Of a DNA stretch of 64,000 bases, positions 46,269-55,218 are shown one piece after another. The stretch comes from Cupriavidus taiwanensis (GTDB taxonomy: Bacteria > Pseudomonadota > Gammaproteobacteria > Burkholderiales > Burkholderiaceae): the NCBI RefSeq assembly GCF_900250115.1, contig NZ_LT984803.1:1701583-1765582 (forward strand), given 5' to 3'. The position numbers and the translations under genes were made by a program. The notes beneath the pieces were generated by a model, which made no database searches, was not told the origin of the DNA, and saw nothing but the letters and a program-made list of their open reading frames with translations. Position 1 is the first letter of the stretch; each line of letters opens with the position of its first letter.

Positions 46269-47201
46269 CTACGCGTAGGTTTCGCAATTCTCCGTCATGG
46301 CGGCTTCGCTCCAGGCAAGCCCCGGGCGCAGGCGATGCCCGATCTCGCGCTCGGCCATCGCCAGCGGCGGCACGGCGTACCGCTCCGCCTGGGGCTGCGG
46401 CCGGGCCGCCGGCGCGTGCGCATCCAGCTCGACGCAATGCCTGAAGTCGCTCGCCGCCAGGCGCGCGCCAATGAACTTTCCGAACGCGTCGAGCTGGACC
46501 TGCGAGGTCATGCCGGCGCTGCCGCCGATCGCCGGGCAGATGATCCATGTCGTATCGCCCCGGGTGAACAGGTGCAGCCGCCGCGCCTGGTCCGCCGGCC
46601 GCAGCGCGTGCTCTTCGCCGGCGACGCCGTCCAGCGCAAAGGCTTCGATATATTCGTCGGTATGGCGGGGGCTCAGGCAGATGACCACCTTCGGACGCCA
46701 GCGCTCGCAGGTCCTGGCGATGAAGCGGAAGCGTTCGCCCTGCCGGCACAAGGCGACGTAGCGCTTCTGCGGAATCAGCTCTGGCTGGCCCCGGAACGCC
46801 TTGGACCAAGTCGTCCTGCCATCGACATGCGCGGGCAGCGGAAACAGGCTCAGGCGGAATTCAGCGCTGCCCGGCCCGTAGAGATGGCTCCAGTAGTACT
46901 GTTCCCAGTCGTTGTCGCCGAGCCGCACCCCCAGCGCCTCGGCCCGCGCGGCCGCCATGATGCGCGCCACGCACTGGTGGCCGAACCACCTGGCCATGTC
47001 TTGTCGATGCTGCTGGCGGAACACGGCATCCCAGGCCGGTGGTGCCAGCTGCGGATTGAGCGGCGCGACGATAGGTTCCGACCACGCCGGGCTTCGGTCG
47101 CATATCCAGACGGCAGCCCTTGGATTGCCTCCTTCCATGCCGACATAGGAGGCAAAATACCGGTCCAGTTCCTGACGCGTGAACATCCGTGAATGCTGCA
47201 T
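46269..47201 (-). CDS. Unknown protein, paralogue A
   Basis: 310 aa, not recognised. Shared with the gene at 51175: the N-terminal block FASYVGMEGGNPRAAVWICD, the middle block LYGPGSAEFRLSLFPLPAH, TWSKAFRGQPELIPQKRY and RWRPKVVICLSPRHTDEY. The two proteins are about 50% identical by eye over 220 residues. The Gly/Asn/Pro motif followed by a PKVVICL strand vaguely resembles uracil-DNA-glycosylase-fold proteins, but no catalytic motif is clear. AAGGGA 5 nt before the ATG supports the start. No signal peptide. It has a C-terminal extension absent from its paralogue. Confidence 0.75.
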   Translation of the reverse strand: MQHSRMFTRQELDRYFASYVGMEGGNPRAAVWICDRSPAWSEPIVAPLNPQLAPPAWDAVFRQQHRQDMARWFGHQCVARIMAAARAEALGVRLGDNDWEQYYWSHLYGPGSAEFRLSLFPLPAHVDGRTTWSKAFRGQPELIPQKRYVALCRQGERFRFIARTCERWRPKVVICLSPRHTDEYIEAFALDGVAGEEHALRPADQARRLHLFTRGDTTWIICPAIGGSAGMTSQVQLDAFGKFIGARLAASDFRHCVELDAHAPAARPQPQAERYAVPPLAMAEREIGHRLRPGLAWSEAAMTENCETYA

Positions 47202-47766
47202 TTTATCCCTTGCTGCTTAGTGGGACCCCCAATATTTAATGCCGCAACATGCCGCCGCCGCGACGGGCGTACGTACTGCCGTGGTCATATGCAAATTCTT
47301 TTTTAAGCAGAACGGGAAAATAGACGGACCCGGCATGCCCCTCCCCCGAGCGGCATGCTTCCATCGCTTTTTATAATGTCCCAAAGGGCCTGCTTAACGG
47401 CCTGCTTAAGCGCCTGCCTGAGTGATTGGAACAGGCGTGTTCCGGCGCGCGGCGCCGCCCTGGCAGGCGGTTCGGTCGCGGCTGGGTCGAATACCATTGG
47501 TGCCACCGGCGAGACGCCTGGCGTCTGCGCTGATTTAATCAGGCCAAAGCTTATTCATTATTTTACTTCCCCCAGAAACACAAAAAATTACAAATGTTTC
47601 GAACCTGACATCAAACGCACCATGCCGGTGCGGGCTCGACTGATATTAGGGTCTGATCGCCCTTTGATTGAGATGATTTTATCCAATGCTTCCGGATATA
47701 GGAATTTCAATCTTCTAAGGTCTGAAATAAGCGATCTGCTGCGGCGCAATATATTTTGCGCTGCGA
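47202..47766. other. AT-rich gap with short tandem repeats
   Basis: 565 bp with no credible gene and clearly lower GC than the rest of the window, especially 47530-47760. A plus-strand open frame crosses it but has no RBS and low complexity at its start. It contains three 12-bp near-repeats (GCCTGCTTAACG, GCCTGCTTAAGC, GCCTGCCTGAGT; 47388-47423) and a hairpin GCGCAA-TATATT-TTGCGC (about 47744-47765). Confidence 0.5.
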
Positions 47767-47798
47767 TTTTCCATCCCCTCGCCGGAGGGGATGGAAAA
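47767..47798. terminator. Strong hairpin terminator
   Basis: Perfect 14-bp stem TTTTCCATCCCCTC / GAGGGGATGGAAAA with a GCCG loop. It lies 47 bp past the stop of the outer-membrane protein gene on the minus strand; the T-flanks occur on both strands. Confidence 0.85.
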
Positions 47799-47844
47799 CA
47801 GCTGACGAATTAGCGGAATCCGGGCTGCGCCGGGCGCTCGCGAC

Positions 47845-48966
47845 TCAGAATCCGGAAAAGCGGATGCCGATCGAACCGTAGCCGTAGTAGCGGTCCAGCT
47901 TGCCGGCGGTGGTCGCGTTGTAGAGGAACGGAATGGTGCCGACGAAGTTGTACAGGGAGGCCTGGCCGCGCAGGAACACCTCCACGTTCTTCGCCACCCC
48001 ATACGACAGCTCCAGGCCCAGGGTATGGTTGGACCGGATCGGGGCGTTGCCGTAGGTCTCGGCGCGGCTGTCGACATTGCTGCGCAGCAGGTACTGGAAC
48101 TGGTAGCCCAGCCGCGCCGCGAAGCGCTCGTATTTCCAGCGCCACGATCCGCCCAGGTTCAGGTAGCCGGCGGTGTAGTTGAAATCGTCGTTGAAATCCA
48201 GGCCGAACTGGCTGGCGTTGACCGAAAACGACGCCGACTGCAGGGTAACGTTGCCCACGTTGCAGGGAGCCGCGAGCTGGCCGTTGGCGAGATTGTCCGA
48301 ACCGATGGCAACGTTGAAATTGCAGTTGCCGCGCTGCAGGCGCGTATTGAGGCTGCCGATCGAGACCCGGCTGATGCCGAGCCCGACAAAGCCGGTGAGC
48401 TGGTTGCGCTCGCTCAGCTCACCGGAGAAGATCACGTCGGCCTGGGCCTGGACATCGTTGGCATTGTTCACGGTGAGGCTGTTGAACGTCGTATTGCGCA
48501 CCATCACCGGCGACGAGCGGTTCAGGCTGCCGGCATGGTCGCCCCACAGCGAGAAACGCAGCATGATGCGTTCGCGCGCGCCGGCCTCGGCCAGCGGGTC
48601 ATAGTGCATCGCCAGCATCCAGGTATCGATGTGGTTGCGGTCCTGACCGTACTCGATGCCGCGGCGCCAGTAGGTCGCCGATCCCGACCAGTGCGGCGAG
48701 AACTTGTAGCCCAGCATCAGCTTGCCGCCGCGGTAGTCGCCGGCGTTGTCCGATACCGGCCCCTGGCGCCCGCGCAGGTTGAACACGTCGACGCTGCGGT
48801 TGACCATGTCGTAGCTGGCCTCCACCCGCACCGAGGTGAACTCGCCCGTGGCGGGCTCGGCTTGCATGAACACATCGTCCGGGGCGGCCCTGGCCGCGCC
48901 GACGGCACACAAGCCCAGCATCAGGGCGCAGGCCTGGTCGAGCCGGCGCTTGCGAAGCAGCTGCAT
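47845..48966 (-). CDS. Outer-membrane beta-barrel protein, unknown
   Basis: 373 aa. A signal peptide (1-27, LMLGLCAVGAARA|APDD) is followed by alternating amphipathic strands such as GGKLMLGYKFSPHWSGSATYW, YLNLGGSWRWKYERFAARLGY and the C-terminal YYGYGSIGIRFSGF with terminal Phe for BAM recognition. Many Arg/Tyr girdle residues are seen. It resembles DUF1302-like or TtgI-like uncharacterised barrels, but no family is certain. The start at 48966 has a weak RBS (GGAG). It is grouped with a large lipoprotein (193 bp upstream) on the same strand. Confidence 0.75.
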   Translation of the reverse strand: MQLLRKRRLDQACALMLGLCAVGAARAAPDDVFMQAEPATGEFTSVRVEASYDMVNRSVDVFNLRGRQGPVSDNAGDYRGGKLMLGYKFSPHWSGSATYWRRGIEYGQDRNHIDTWMLAMHYDPLAEAGARERIMLRFSLWGDHAGSLNRSSPVMVRNTTFNSLTVNNANDVQAQADVIFSGELSERNQLTGFVGLGISRVSIGSLNTRLQRGNCNFNVAIGSDNLANGQLAAPCNVGNVTLQSASFSVNASQFGLDFNDDFNYTAGYLNLGGSWRWKYERFAARLGYQFQYLLRSNVDSRAETYGNAPIRSNHTLGLELSYGVAKNVEVFLRGQASLYNFVGTIPFLYNATTAGKLDRYYGYGSIGIRFSGF

Positions 48967-49109
48967 AGGAAACTCCGAGGCCACTGGGCGAGCCTCATGC
49001 CCGGCGCGTTCCGCGGAAGCGCCCGACGCAGACAAAAATGACCCGGTCAGCCTGGGCGCGAGAGCTGCTGAACGCGGCCGGCGGCACGCGTTGCGGATGA
49101 CCGGGGCCT

Positions 49110-49136
49110 GGCCTTCCGCCGTGCCGGCGGAAGGCC
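49110..49136 (-). terminator. Hairpin after lipoprotein gene
   Basis: GGCCTTCCGCC / GGCGGAAGGCC 11-bp stem, 5-nt loop, 23 bp past the lipoprotein stop codon on the minus strand. Confidence 0.75.
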
Positions 49137-49159
49137 TTCGCCATGGCGCTACGCGCCGG

Positions 49160-50866
49160 TCACGGGTTGAGCGTGACCGTGGTCTTGAGGCCGTCGCCGA
49201 CCACCATCTCGGCATCGGTCTTGACCAGTGCCGTCTTGGCGAATGCGACGTCGTTGTTGACCAGCATGCCCACGCGCACATCCCTGCCGGGCAGGCCGGT
49301 GGTGGTGGCGAACGTCACCGGGAACGTGCTGGTCGCCTTGGGCGTCAGCGCGTCGACCTGCGCCTGGCTGAGCGCGCCGGAAGAGCGCAGCTTGCCGAGG
49401 AAGGTGGTGAACGGCAGGTTGAGCGAGCCGCCGTTGGCGCTGGAGAACAGGCTGTCGGCGGCGGCGTTGGTCAGGCTTGCCGCGACCGACAGGCTGCCGC
49501 TGACACGGAACGAGTACGCGGTGTTGGCCGGCACCACCGCATTGACCAGTTGCGAGCCGTTGAAGGTCAGCGTCACGTTCTCGATGATCACGTCGACCTG
49601 GTTGCCGTTATAGGTGTAGCTCAGCCCCGCGCGCACTTGCGTCGGCCCGCCGTTGAAGGCATCGCCATTCTGCGCCACGGCTACCTGGATCGCATCGAGC
49701 GAACCGCCGGTGGCGGTGATGGTGTCGGTGATCGGCTGCGTCACACCGTTGATGGTCAGGTTGGACAGCACCAGCGAGTTCTTCAGCCGGACCGCATCGG
49801 CCACGCTGTTGATGGCGCCGGCATCGACCACGCCGCCGAGGTTGGCAGCGACCTGCTGGATCTGGGCGGCACTCCCGCTCGATACCGCGCCGCCGAGTTG
49901 CGCCAGCCCCGCCGCGTTCGCCGCATTGGCCAGCGCGCTCGGCGAGACCGCCTGCACCAGCGCCGTGGTGGTCGTCTGGGCGCTCTGCGTGACGATGTTG
50001 ATCGATCCGCCCTCGATCAGGGCCGACAGCGTTTCGGTGGGGCTGCTGCTGACGTCGATCGCTTCCAGCGCGGTGCTGACGCTATCCACTTCGCTGGCGA
50101 TCACCGGCGCGGCCAGTGCGGCCACATTGGTGGCCACGGCGCCGATGTTCGCCTGCAGGCTGGCGGGCAGGCCCGCTTGCGCGTTCTGCACGGCGCTGGA
50201 CACCACACCCGCCACCAGCGCACCGCTGCTCAGGTCCGCCGTGCCCGGCGCGCCCGCCACCGCGGTGGCGACGGCCTTCGACGCCGCCGCGGCCGAGTCC
50301 GCCGGCGTCAGCGTACCGCCCTCGCCCAGCCCGGTCAGGGTCTTGGCGACGTGGTCGACCAGTTGCTGCACCACCACCGCCGCGCGCAGCGCTTGCGCAT
50401 CCTGCATCGGATCAAGCGTGGCCAGGTCCTTGCCTGCCAGGCCCAGCCCCGTCGCCAGCGGCGCGGCCTGGCCTGCGCCGAGCTGCAGCGCGAGCGTGGT
50501 CAGCGGCGAGACCACCTGCGTCACGCCCTCCCGGTAGTCGATCGCCGCGGCCTGCAGCACGCCGGCGAACGGCAGCTTGGTGCCGACATCGGTGCCGCCG
50601 GTCACCTTCAGCGCGCTCTTGCTGCAGCCTGCCGGGAAAGTGAAGTCACCCGTGGCATTGGTGACCGCGGTCTTGTTGTCGCAGTCGAGGAAGGTAACGG
50701 TCGAGCCCGACAGGTAGAAGTCCACCGCCTTGCCGCTCACCGTGGCGGAGGGCTGGGACGGTTGAGAAGGGGCTGGCGCATCGTCGCCGCCGCCGCAAGC
50801 CACGAGCGTTGCCGCCGCGCCTGCCATGATGCCAAGGACAAAGATTTTCCGGGTTTTGGTTTGCAC
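49160..50866 (-). CDS. Large lipoprotein, unknown
   Basis: 568 aa. The lipobox TLVAC gives lipidated C24, followed by a Gly/Asp then Pro/Ser spacer. The first domain (VSGKAVDFYLSGSTVTFLDCD, then ATGDFTFPAGCSKSALKVTGG) looks like a carboxypeptidase-regulatory-like/Ig-like domain with one Cys pair. A long helical Ala/Val/Ser-rich part (about 150-350) and a beta-rich C-terminus follow. It is probably outer-membrane anchored and partner of the downstream beta-barrel. Family not recognised. Confidence 0.75.
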   Translation of the reverse strand: MQTKTRKIFVLGIMAGAAATLVACGGGDDAPAPSQPSQPSATVSGKAVDFYLSGSTVTFLDCDNKTAVTNATGDFTFPAGCSKSALKVTGGTDVGTKLPFAGVLQAAAIDYREGVTQVVSPLTTLALQLGAGQAAPLATGLGLAGKDLATLDPMQDAQALRAAVVVQQLVDHVAKTLTGLGEGGTLTPADSAAAASKAVATAVAGAPGTADLSSGALVAGVVSSAVQNAQAGLPASLQANIGAVATNVAALAAPVIASEVDSVSTALEAIDVSSSPTETLSALIEGGSINIVTQSAQTTTTALVQAVSPSALANAANAAGLAQLGGAVSSGSAAQIQQVAANLGGVVDAGAINSVADAVRLKNSLVLSNLTINGVTQPITDTITATGGSLDAIQVAVAQNGDAFNGGPTQVRAGLSYTYNGNQVDVIIENVTLTFNGSQLVNAVVPANTAYSFRVSGSLSVAASLTNAAADSLFSSANGGSLNLPFTTFLGKLRSSGALSQAQVDALTPKATSTFPVTFATTTGLPGRDVRVGMLVNNDVAFAKTALVKTDAEMVVGDGLKTTVTLNP

Positions 50867-51174
50867 GCTGCTCTCCTGAGATCAATACTGCGCTACGACG
50901 AAACATGGTGGCGAAGCCTGCGACGGTGAACCTGCCGCGTACTGTCTGCGGCGCCGTTCGTTGCCTTTGCTGCCTCTGCTGCCTGTGCTGCCTGTGCTGC
51001 CACGCGCGGCGCTGCAGGCGGATGCCGCGGCAGCAGCTTGCAGGTCGCGGCAGGCCGCAGATAAACGCATCCACCAATCCGTGTCACCCCTGCATGCCGG
51101 GGGAAAGCCAGAGCGCCGGCACGGCGCTTGGCGGGGGCCGGCCAGGCGCGTCCAGGACGCTCGCTGGCAATGGT
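50867..51174. repeat. Intergenic region with 9-bp tandem repeats
   Basis: 308 bp upstream of the lipoprotein gene. It has four near-perfect tandem copies of TGCTGCCTG (50968-51003). No credible gene. The repeats might form slippage-prone DNA in the promoter region of the lipoprotein gene. Confidence 0.6.
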
Positions 51175-51996
51175 TCATGGCAGGCTCACCGGCTCCTGCG
51201 CCGCCGCCAGGGCGTGCCCCGGGAAATCGTCCGGGCGCAGCCAGCGCGACAGGTACTGCCCCATCGCGTCCAGCAGCACATCCGACATCATTCCCCCGGC
51301 CCCGGCCAGCGGTGGACAAATCAGCCACGTGGTGCCGTCGCGCTCCAGCACGCGCAGCGTCTTGGGCTGGTCGGCGGGCTGCAGGACGTGCTCGCTGGCG
51401 TGTGCCTGCGCCAGGCCGAATGCGTGCGCGAAGTCATCGGCGTGCCGCTCGCCCAGGCATATCACCACCTTCGGCCTCCACAGCCGGCGGATGCCGTCGA
51501 TGAAGGCAAAGCGGCGGCCCTCGCGGCACAGGTCGAGATAGCGCTGTCGCGGAAACAGTTGCGGCTGGCCGCGAAACGCCTTCGACCAGGGGATCTCGTC
51601 GGTCAGGCGCGCCGGCAGCGGAAACAGGCTGAGCTTGAACTCGGCGCCTTGCGGGCCGTACAGGTGGTGGTCGAAGTAATGCTTCCAGTCCTGCTCGCCC
51701 ATGGTGGTCTTGAACACCCTTGCGCGCGCCGCCGACATGATGCGCGCGATCTTCTGGTGCGATTGCCAGCGCTCCATGTGGTGCCGATACTGGCGGCGGT
51801 ACGCAGCATCCCAGGCGGTCGGGCGCGCATGCGGGATCAGCGGGCCCGCCAGCGGCGCCACGCCGGGATGCGGGGAGCTGTCGCAGAACCAGACCGCAGC
51901 GCCTGGATTGCCGCCCTCCATCCCTACGTACGACGCGAAATACGAATCCAGCTGTTCGCGCGTGAAGACCGTCAGTGGCTCTGTGTTCTTTCTCAT
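51175..51996 (-). CDS. Unknown protein, paralogue B
   Basis: 273 aa, not recognised. It is the second member of the family seen at 46269-47201. Conserved blocks are TREQLDSYFASYVGMEGGNP, AEFKLSLFPLPAR, PWSKAFRGQPQLFPRQRYLD, LWRPKVVICLGERHADDF and DGTTWLICPPLAGAGGM. It ends just after the shared region. The ATG at 51996 (MRKNTEPLTVFTREQL) has AGAGG very close, so the start is plausible but not certain. No signal peptide. The paralogues sit on both sides of the barrel/lipoprotein pair, all on the minus strand. Confidence 0.75.
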   Translation of the reverse strand: MRKNTEPLTVFTREQLDSYFASYVGMEGGNPGAAVWFCDSSPHPGVAPLAGPLIPHARPTAWDAAYRRQYRHHMERWQSHQKIARIMSAARARVFKTTMGEQDWKHYFDHHLYGPQGAEFKLSLFPLPARLTDEIPWSKAFRGQPQLFPRQRYLDLCREGRRFAFIDGIRRLWRPKVVICLGERHADDFAHAFGLAQAHASEHVLQPADQPKTLRVLERDGTTWLICPPLAGAGGMMSDVLLDAMGQYLSRWLRPDDFPGHALAAAQEPVSLP

Positions 51997-52639
51997 TCCT
52001 CTACCGCAGTGGAGTGAAGGATGCCCGGACGCTGCACCGCATCCGCCGTGCCGGTGCGTGGCACCTGGCCGGCAGTCCCGGACCTGCTCGTCATCGCTTT
52101 TTATTCTCGCCGCCGCAGCGAGGGGTGCGCTGCCCTGTCGTTTCCCTCCTTGCGCGGGGTAACGCAGAAGCGCGATCGGCGGCATTTTCGCGCGCGAAAA
52201 AACGCGCGAAAGTCGACCACGTTCCCCACCAATCGCCGCGCGCACGCCCACGCAAGACGCTGCCCTGCGCTTCCGGAGTTTCCCTTCTGATGAAGGGTAC
52301 CGACGCTTTTGGCCGCATCGCACTATTCGCTCCTGAAAACACGGAGCACGCCGGCGCCTTCAGCGCACCGGCAGAAAGAGAGCGTTGCAGTTCGATGGAC
52401 GGCCCTCACCGATGCGGCCCGTGGCAGGTCATGCGCTGACCGCCGCCACACCATCGAACCGCTGCCGCAAGGCAGCCCCGCACGACTCTGCTTGATCACG
52501 CCATGAGCAGGCACGGTCAGATGCATGCCATACGACGAGCCTGGCCGCCAGTTCGCGCGGACCGGGAGTTCGGAGGAGACAACAAGGGCGTGGGCACTCG
52601 CTTGAGTACCCATTACTCGAACGCTTCTGGGAGAAGCAA
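51997..52639. promoter_or_regulatory. Long leader/promoter region of the exopolysaccharide genes
   Basis: 643 bp without a credible gene. It contains the perfect palindrome TTTTCGCGCGCGAAAA (52185-52200) followed by a direct repeat CGCGCGAAA (52203-52211). A sigma-54-like element TGGCACCTGGCCGGCA (52059-52074) keeps the GG/GC spacing but has a poor -12 half. The long untranslated stretch upstream of the sugar-phosphate transferase may be the control region of the polysaccharide locus. Confidence 0.45.
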
Positions 52640-54037
52640 TTGGGTATCTATCGCGATATGTTTGCCAGGCACCAGGATCAGCTCGCGCTGATGGCTCGCC
52701 TGTTCGACGCCGGCGCCATCTGGGTGGCGGCAATCCTCGCCACTGAAGCGCGCTTCGACAACGCGCAGGCGCCAATCCACCAGTTCATCCAGTACTTTGC
52801 CTGCGCCATCGCCTTCATCGTGCTGCCCGGCTTCGACGTGTACACATCCTGGCGCGGGCGCAGCCTGTTTTCGCTTGCCTGGCGCTTGCTGTCCGCATGG
52901 AGCCTGGTCTGGCTGGTCAGCCTGCTGCTGATCTACCTGCTGCACCAGACCGACTCGCTGTCGCGCCTGTGGATGGTGTACTGGTACCTGTTCGCGCTGG
53001 CGGGCCTGGTGGCGCTGCGCGTGGTCAGCCGTGCCGTGCTCAGCCTGCTGCGCGTCGCCGGCGCCAACAACAAGCGCGTCATCATCGTCGGCTTCGGCCG
53101 CACCGGCCAGGAGATGTACCGCCGCGCCACCGCCAGCCACACCACCGGCTACAAGATCAGCGGTATCTATGCCGCCGAAGGCGAGCCCACGCCGGAAGGA
53201 CGCCGCCGCATCAACGACAGCGCCGACATCGCCGCGTTCGCGCGCGAGCATGGCATTGCCGAAATCTGGCTGACCCTGCCGATGAGCGAGCACCGCCTGA
53301 TGCAGGAGATCGCCTTCTCGCTGCGCAATGACTTCATCGACATCAAGTGGATGCCGAGCGTGCTCGACTTCGACCTGCTCAACCACAACGTCGGCAACTT
53401 CCTCGGCATGCCCGCCGTGGAGATGAACAAGCCGCCTTCGCTGGGCGTGCGCGGCACCATCAAGGCGATCTTCGACCGTACCTTCGCCGCGCTGGTGCTG
53501 CTGGCGCTGTCGCCGCTGTTCCTGCTGATCGCCGCGCTGATCAAGCGCGACTCGCCCGGCCCGGTGTTCTTCAAGCAGGAACGGCTTGGCCTGGACGGAC
53601 GCGTGATCCACGTCTACAAGTTCCGCAGCATGAAGGTGCATGCCGAGCACGGCATCGTCACGCAGGCCACCAAGGGCGACAGCCGGGTCACGCCGATCGG
53701 CGCCTTCCTGCGCCGCACCAGCCTCGACGAGCTGCCGCAGTTCATCAATGTGCTGAAGGGCGAGATGAGCGTGGTCGGCCCGCGTCCGCACGCCATGGCG
53801 CACAACAACATGTACAAGGACCAGCTCGACTTCTACATGCTGCGCCATCGCGTCAAGCCGGGCATCACCGGGTGGGCGCAGATCAACGGCTATCGCGGCG
53901 AGACCGACACCCTGGACAAGATGGCCAAGCGGGTCGAGCACGACATCTTCTATATACGGAACTGGTCGTTCTGGCTCGACCTGCGCATCATTTTCTGGAC
54001 TGCGTTCCGCGGCTGGATGGGCAGCAACGCCTACTGA
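52640..54037 (+). CDS. Undecaprenyl-phosphate sugar phosphotransferase
   Basis: 465 aa PHPT (WcaJ/WbaP-like) initiating transferase. Four N-terminal transmembrane helices (about 15-120) precede a Rossmann-like domain ([18 protein letters not shown]). The catalytic C-terminal half follows a single re-entrant helix ([25 protein letters not shown]), with [23 protein letters not shown] and [20 protein letters not shown]. It transfers a hexose-1-phosphate (often glucose) to undecaprenyl phosphate, the first step of polymer repeat-unit synthesis. TTG 52640 with GGGAG upstream is the start; ATG 52658 is the alternative. It is followed by a GT4 gene 48 bp later. Confidence 0.92.
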   Translation: MGIYRDMFARHQDQLALMARLFDAGAIWVAAILATEARFDNAQAPIHQFIQYFACAIAFIVLPGFDVYTSWRGRSLFSLAWRLLSAWSLVWLVSLLLIYLLHQTDSLSRLWMVYWYLFALAGLVALRVVSRAVLSLLRVAGANNKRVIIVGFGRTGQEMYRRATASHTTGYKISGIYAAEGEPTPEGRRRINDSADIAAFAREHGIAEIWLTLPMSEHRLMQEIAFSLRNDFIDIKWMPSVLDFDLLNHNVGNFLGMPAVEMNKPPSLGVRGTIKAIFDRTFAALVLLALSPLFLLIAALIKRDSPGPVFFKQERLGLDGRVIHVYKFRSMKVHAEHGIVTQATKGDSRVTPIGAFLRRTSLDELPQFINVLKGEMSVVGPRPHAMAHNNMYKDQLDFYMLRHRVKPGITGWAQINGYRGETDTLDKMAKRVEHDIFYIRNWSFWLDLRIIFWTAFRGWMGSNAY

Positions 54038-54085
54038 GCCACGCCCGCCTGCCCGAACCTGTTACCCCATCGCATCCGCAAGCCA

Positions 54086-55198
54086 ATGATCAAAGTCCTG
54101 CACGTGACCGAGTGCCTGGGCGGTGTCGAGACTTATCTGCACCTGCTGGCCTCCCATATCAATGACGAGCACATCAGCTTCCACTTCGCGCTGCCCAGGC
54201 AATGCTCGGTGTCGGCGATTGCCGATGCGCGCAATTTCGGCGTCAGCTACCTGCCGATCCCGCGCAAGCTCGATCCGCTCAACGACCTGAAGGCGGCGCT
54301 CAGCCTGCGCGCGCTGGTGAAGCGCGTGGCGCCGCAGATCGTCCACCTGCACAGCTCCAAGGCCGGCCTGGTGGGCCGGCTGGCGTGCATCGGCCTGAAC
54401 GTGCGCGTGGTCTACACCCCGCATGCCTACTATTACCTGGGTCTGCGCGGGCTCAAGCGGCGCGTGTTCCTGATGGCCGAGCGTTTCCTGCACCGGCTTA
54501 CCGATGCGGTGCTCGCCACCTCGCCGTCGGAGCGCGACCGCGCCATCCATGAGGTGGGCCTCCCGCGCGAGCGCGCGCATTCGATCCTGAACGCCGTCGA
54601 GCCCCGCTCCGTGCCGGTGGAACGGCAGCTGGGCGCCGGCGTCAAGCGCGTGATCATGGTGGCGCGGATCAGCCCGCAGAAGAACATCCCCATGTTCCTG
54701 GACGTGGCCAAGCTGTTCCAGGGGCGCGCCGACATCGAGTTCATGCTGGTTGGCTATGGCCATTACGACAATGACCGGGCCACGCTCGACGCCATGCTGG
54801 GGGAACGCGGGCTGGTGGAGGGCCAGGACATCACCGCCATCGCGTGGATGAGCCGGACCGCGCTGCAGGAACTGCTGGCGCATGCCACCGTGGTGGTGCT
54901 GACCTCGCACTACGAGAGCTTCGGCTACGTGCTGGCGGAAGCCAATGCGCTGGCGATCCCGGTGGTCGGCACCGACGTCGACGGCATCAAGGACATCATC
55001 GTCGATGGCCGCAACGGCTTTATCGTGCCGGTGGACGATGCGCCTTCCATGGCCAGCTCGATCGAAGCCATCGTCGGCGATGCCACGCTGTGGCAAACCA
55101 TGTCGGAGCATGCCGTGACCCGCGCCAAGTCCGAATTCAATATCGTGACCCAGGCGAGAAAGTTCGAGACCTTCTACTCCCGCGCCCTGCTCGCCTAG
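54086..55198 (+). CDS. GT4 glycosyltransferase
   Basis: 370 aa GT-B fold. The N-terminus is IKVLHVTECLGGVETYLHLL. RVIMVARISPQKNIPMFLDV begins the donor-binding domain and the catalytic E-x7-E is in ESFGYVLAEANALAIPVVGT. It transfers a sugar from a nucleotide donor to the lipid-linked intermediate at the cytoplasmic membrane face. It is the only glycosyltransferase visible in the window. It converges on the glycosidase gene with a 20-bp gap. Confidence 0.92.
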   Translation: MIKVLHVTECLGGVETYLHLLASHINDEHISFHFALPRQCSVSAIADARNFGVSYLPIPRKLDPLNDLKAALSLRALVKRVAPQIVHLHSSKAGLVGRLACIGLNVRVVYTPHAYYYLGLRGLKRRVFLMAERFLHRLTDAVLATSPSERDRAIHEVGLPRERAHSILNAVEPRSVPVERQLGAGVKRVIMVARISPQKNIPMFLDVAKLFQGRADIEFMLVGYGHYDNDRATLDAMLGERGLVEGQDITAIAWMSRTALQELLAHATVVVLTSHYESFGYVLAEANALAIPVVGTDVDGIKDIIVDGRNGFIVPVDDAPSMASSIEAIVGDATLWQTMSEHAVTRAKSEFNIVTQARKFETFYSRALLA

Positions 55199-55218
55199 CC
55201 CCGCGCCGGCCGCGCTGG

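Noticed and set aside
47355-47813. 152-codon plus-strand frame in the AT-rich gap
   Set aside because: No ribosome-binding site, starts inside the 12-bp repeats and ends inside the terminator hairpin; no family features.
52059-52074. Sigma-54 promoter before the sugar-phosphate transferase
   Set aside because: The -12 half (CGGCA) is poor and the distance to the gene is nearly 570 bp, so a chance match is likely; mentioned only within the regional entry.
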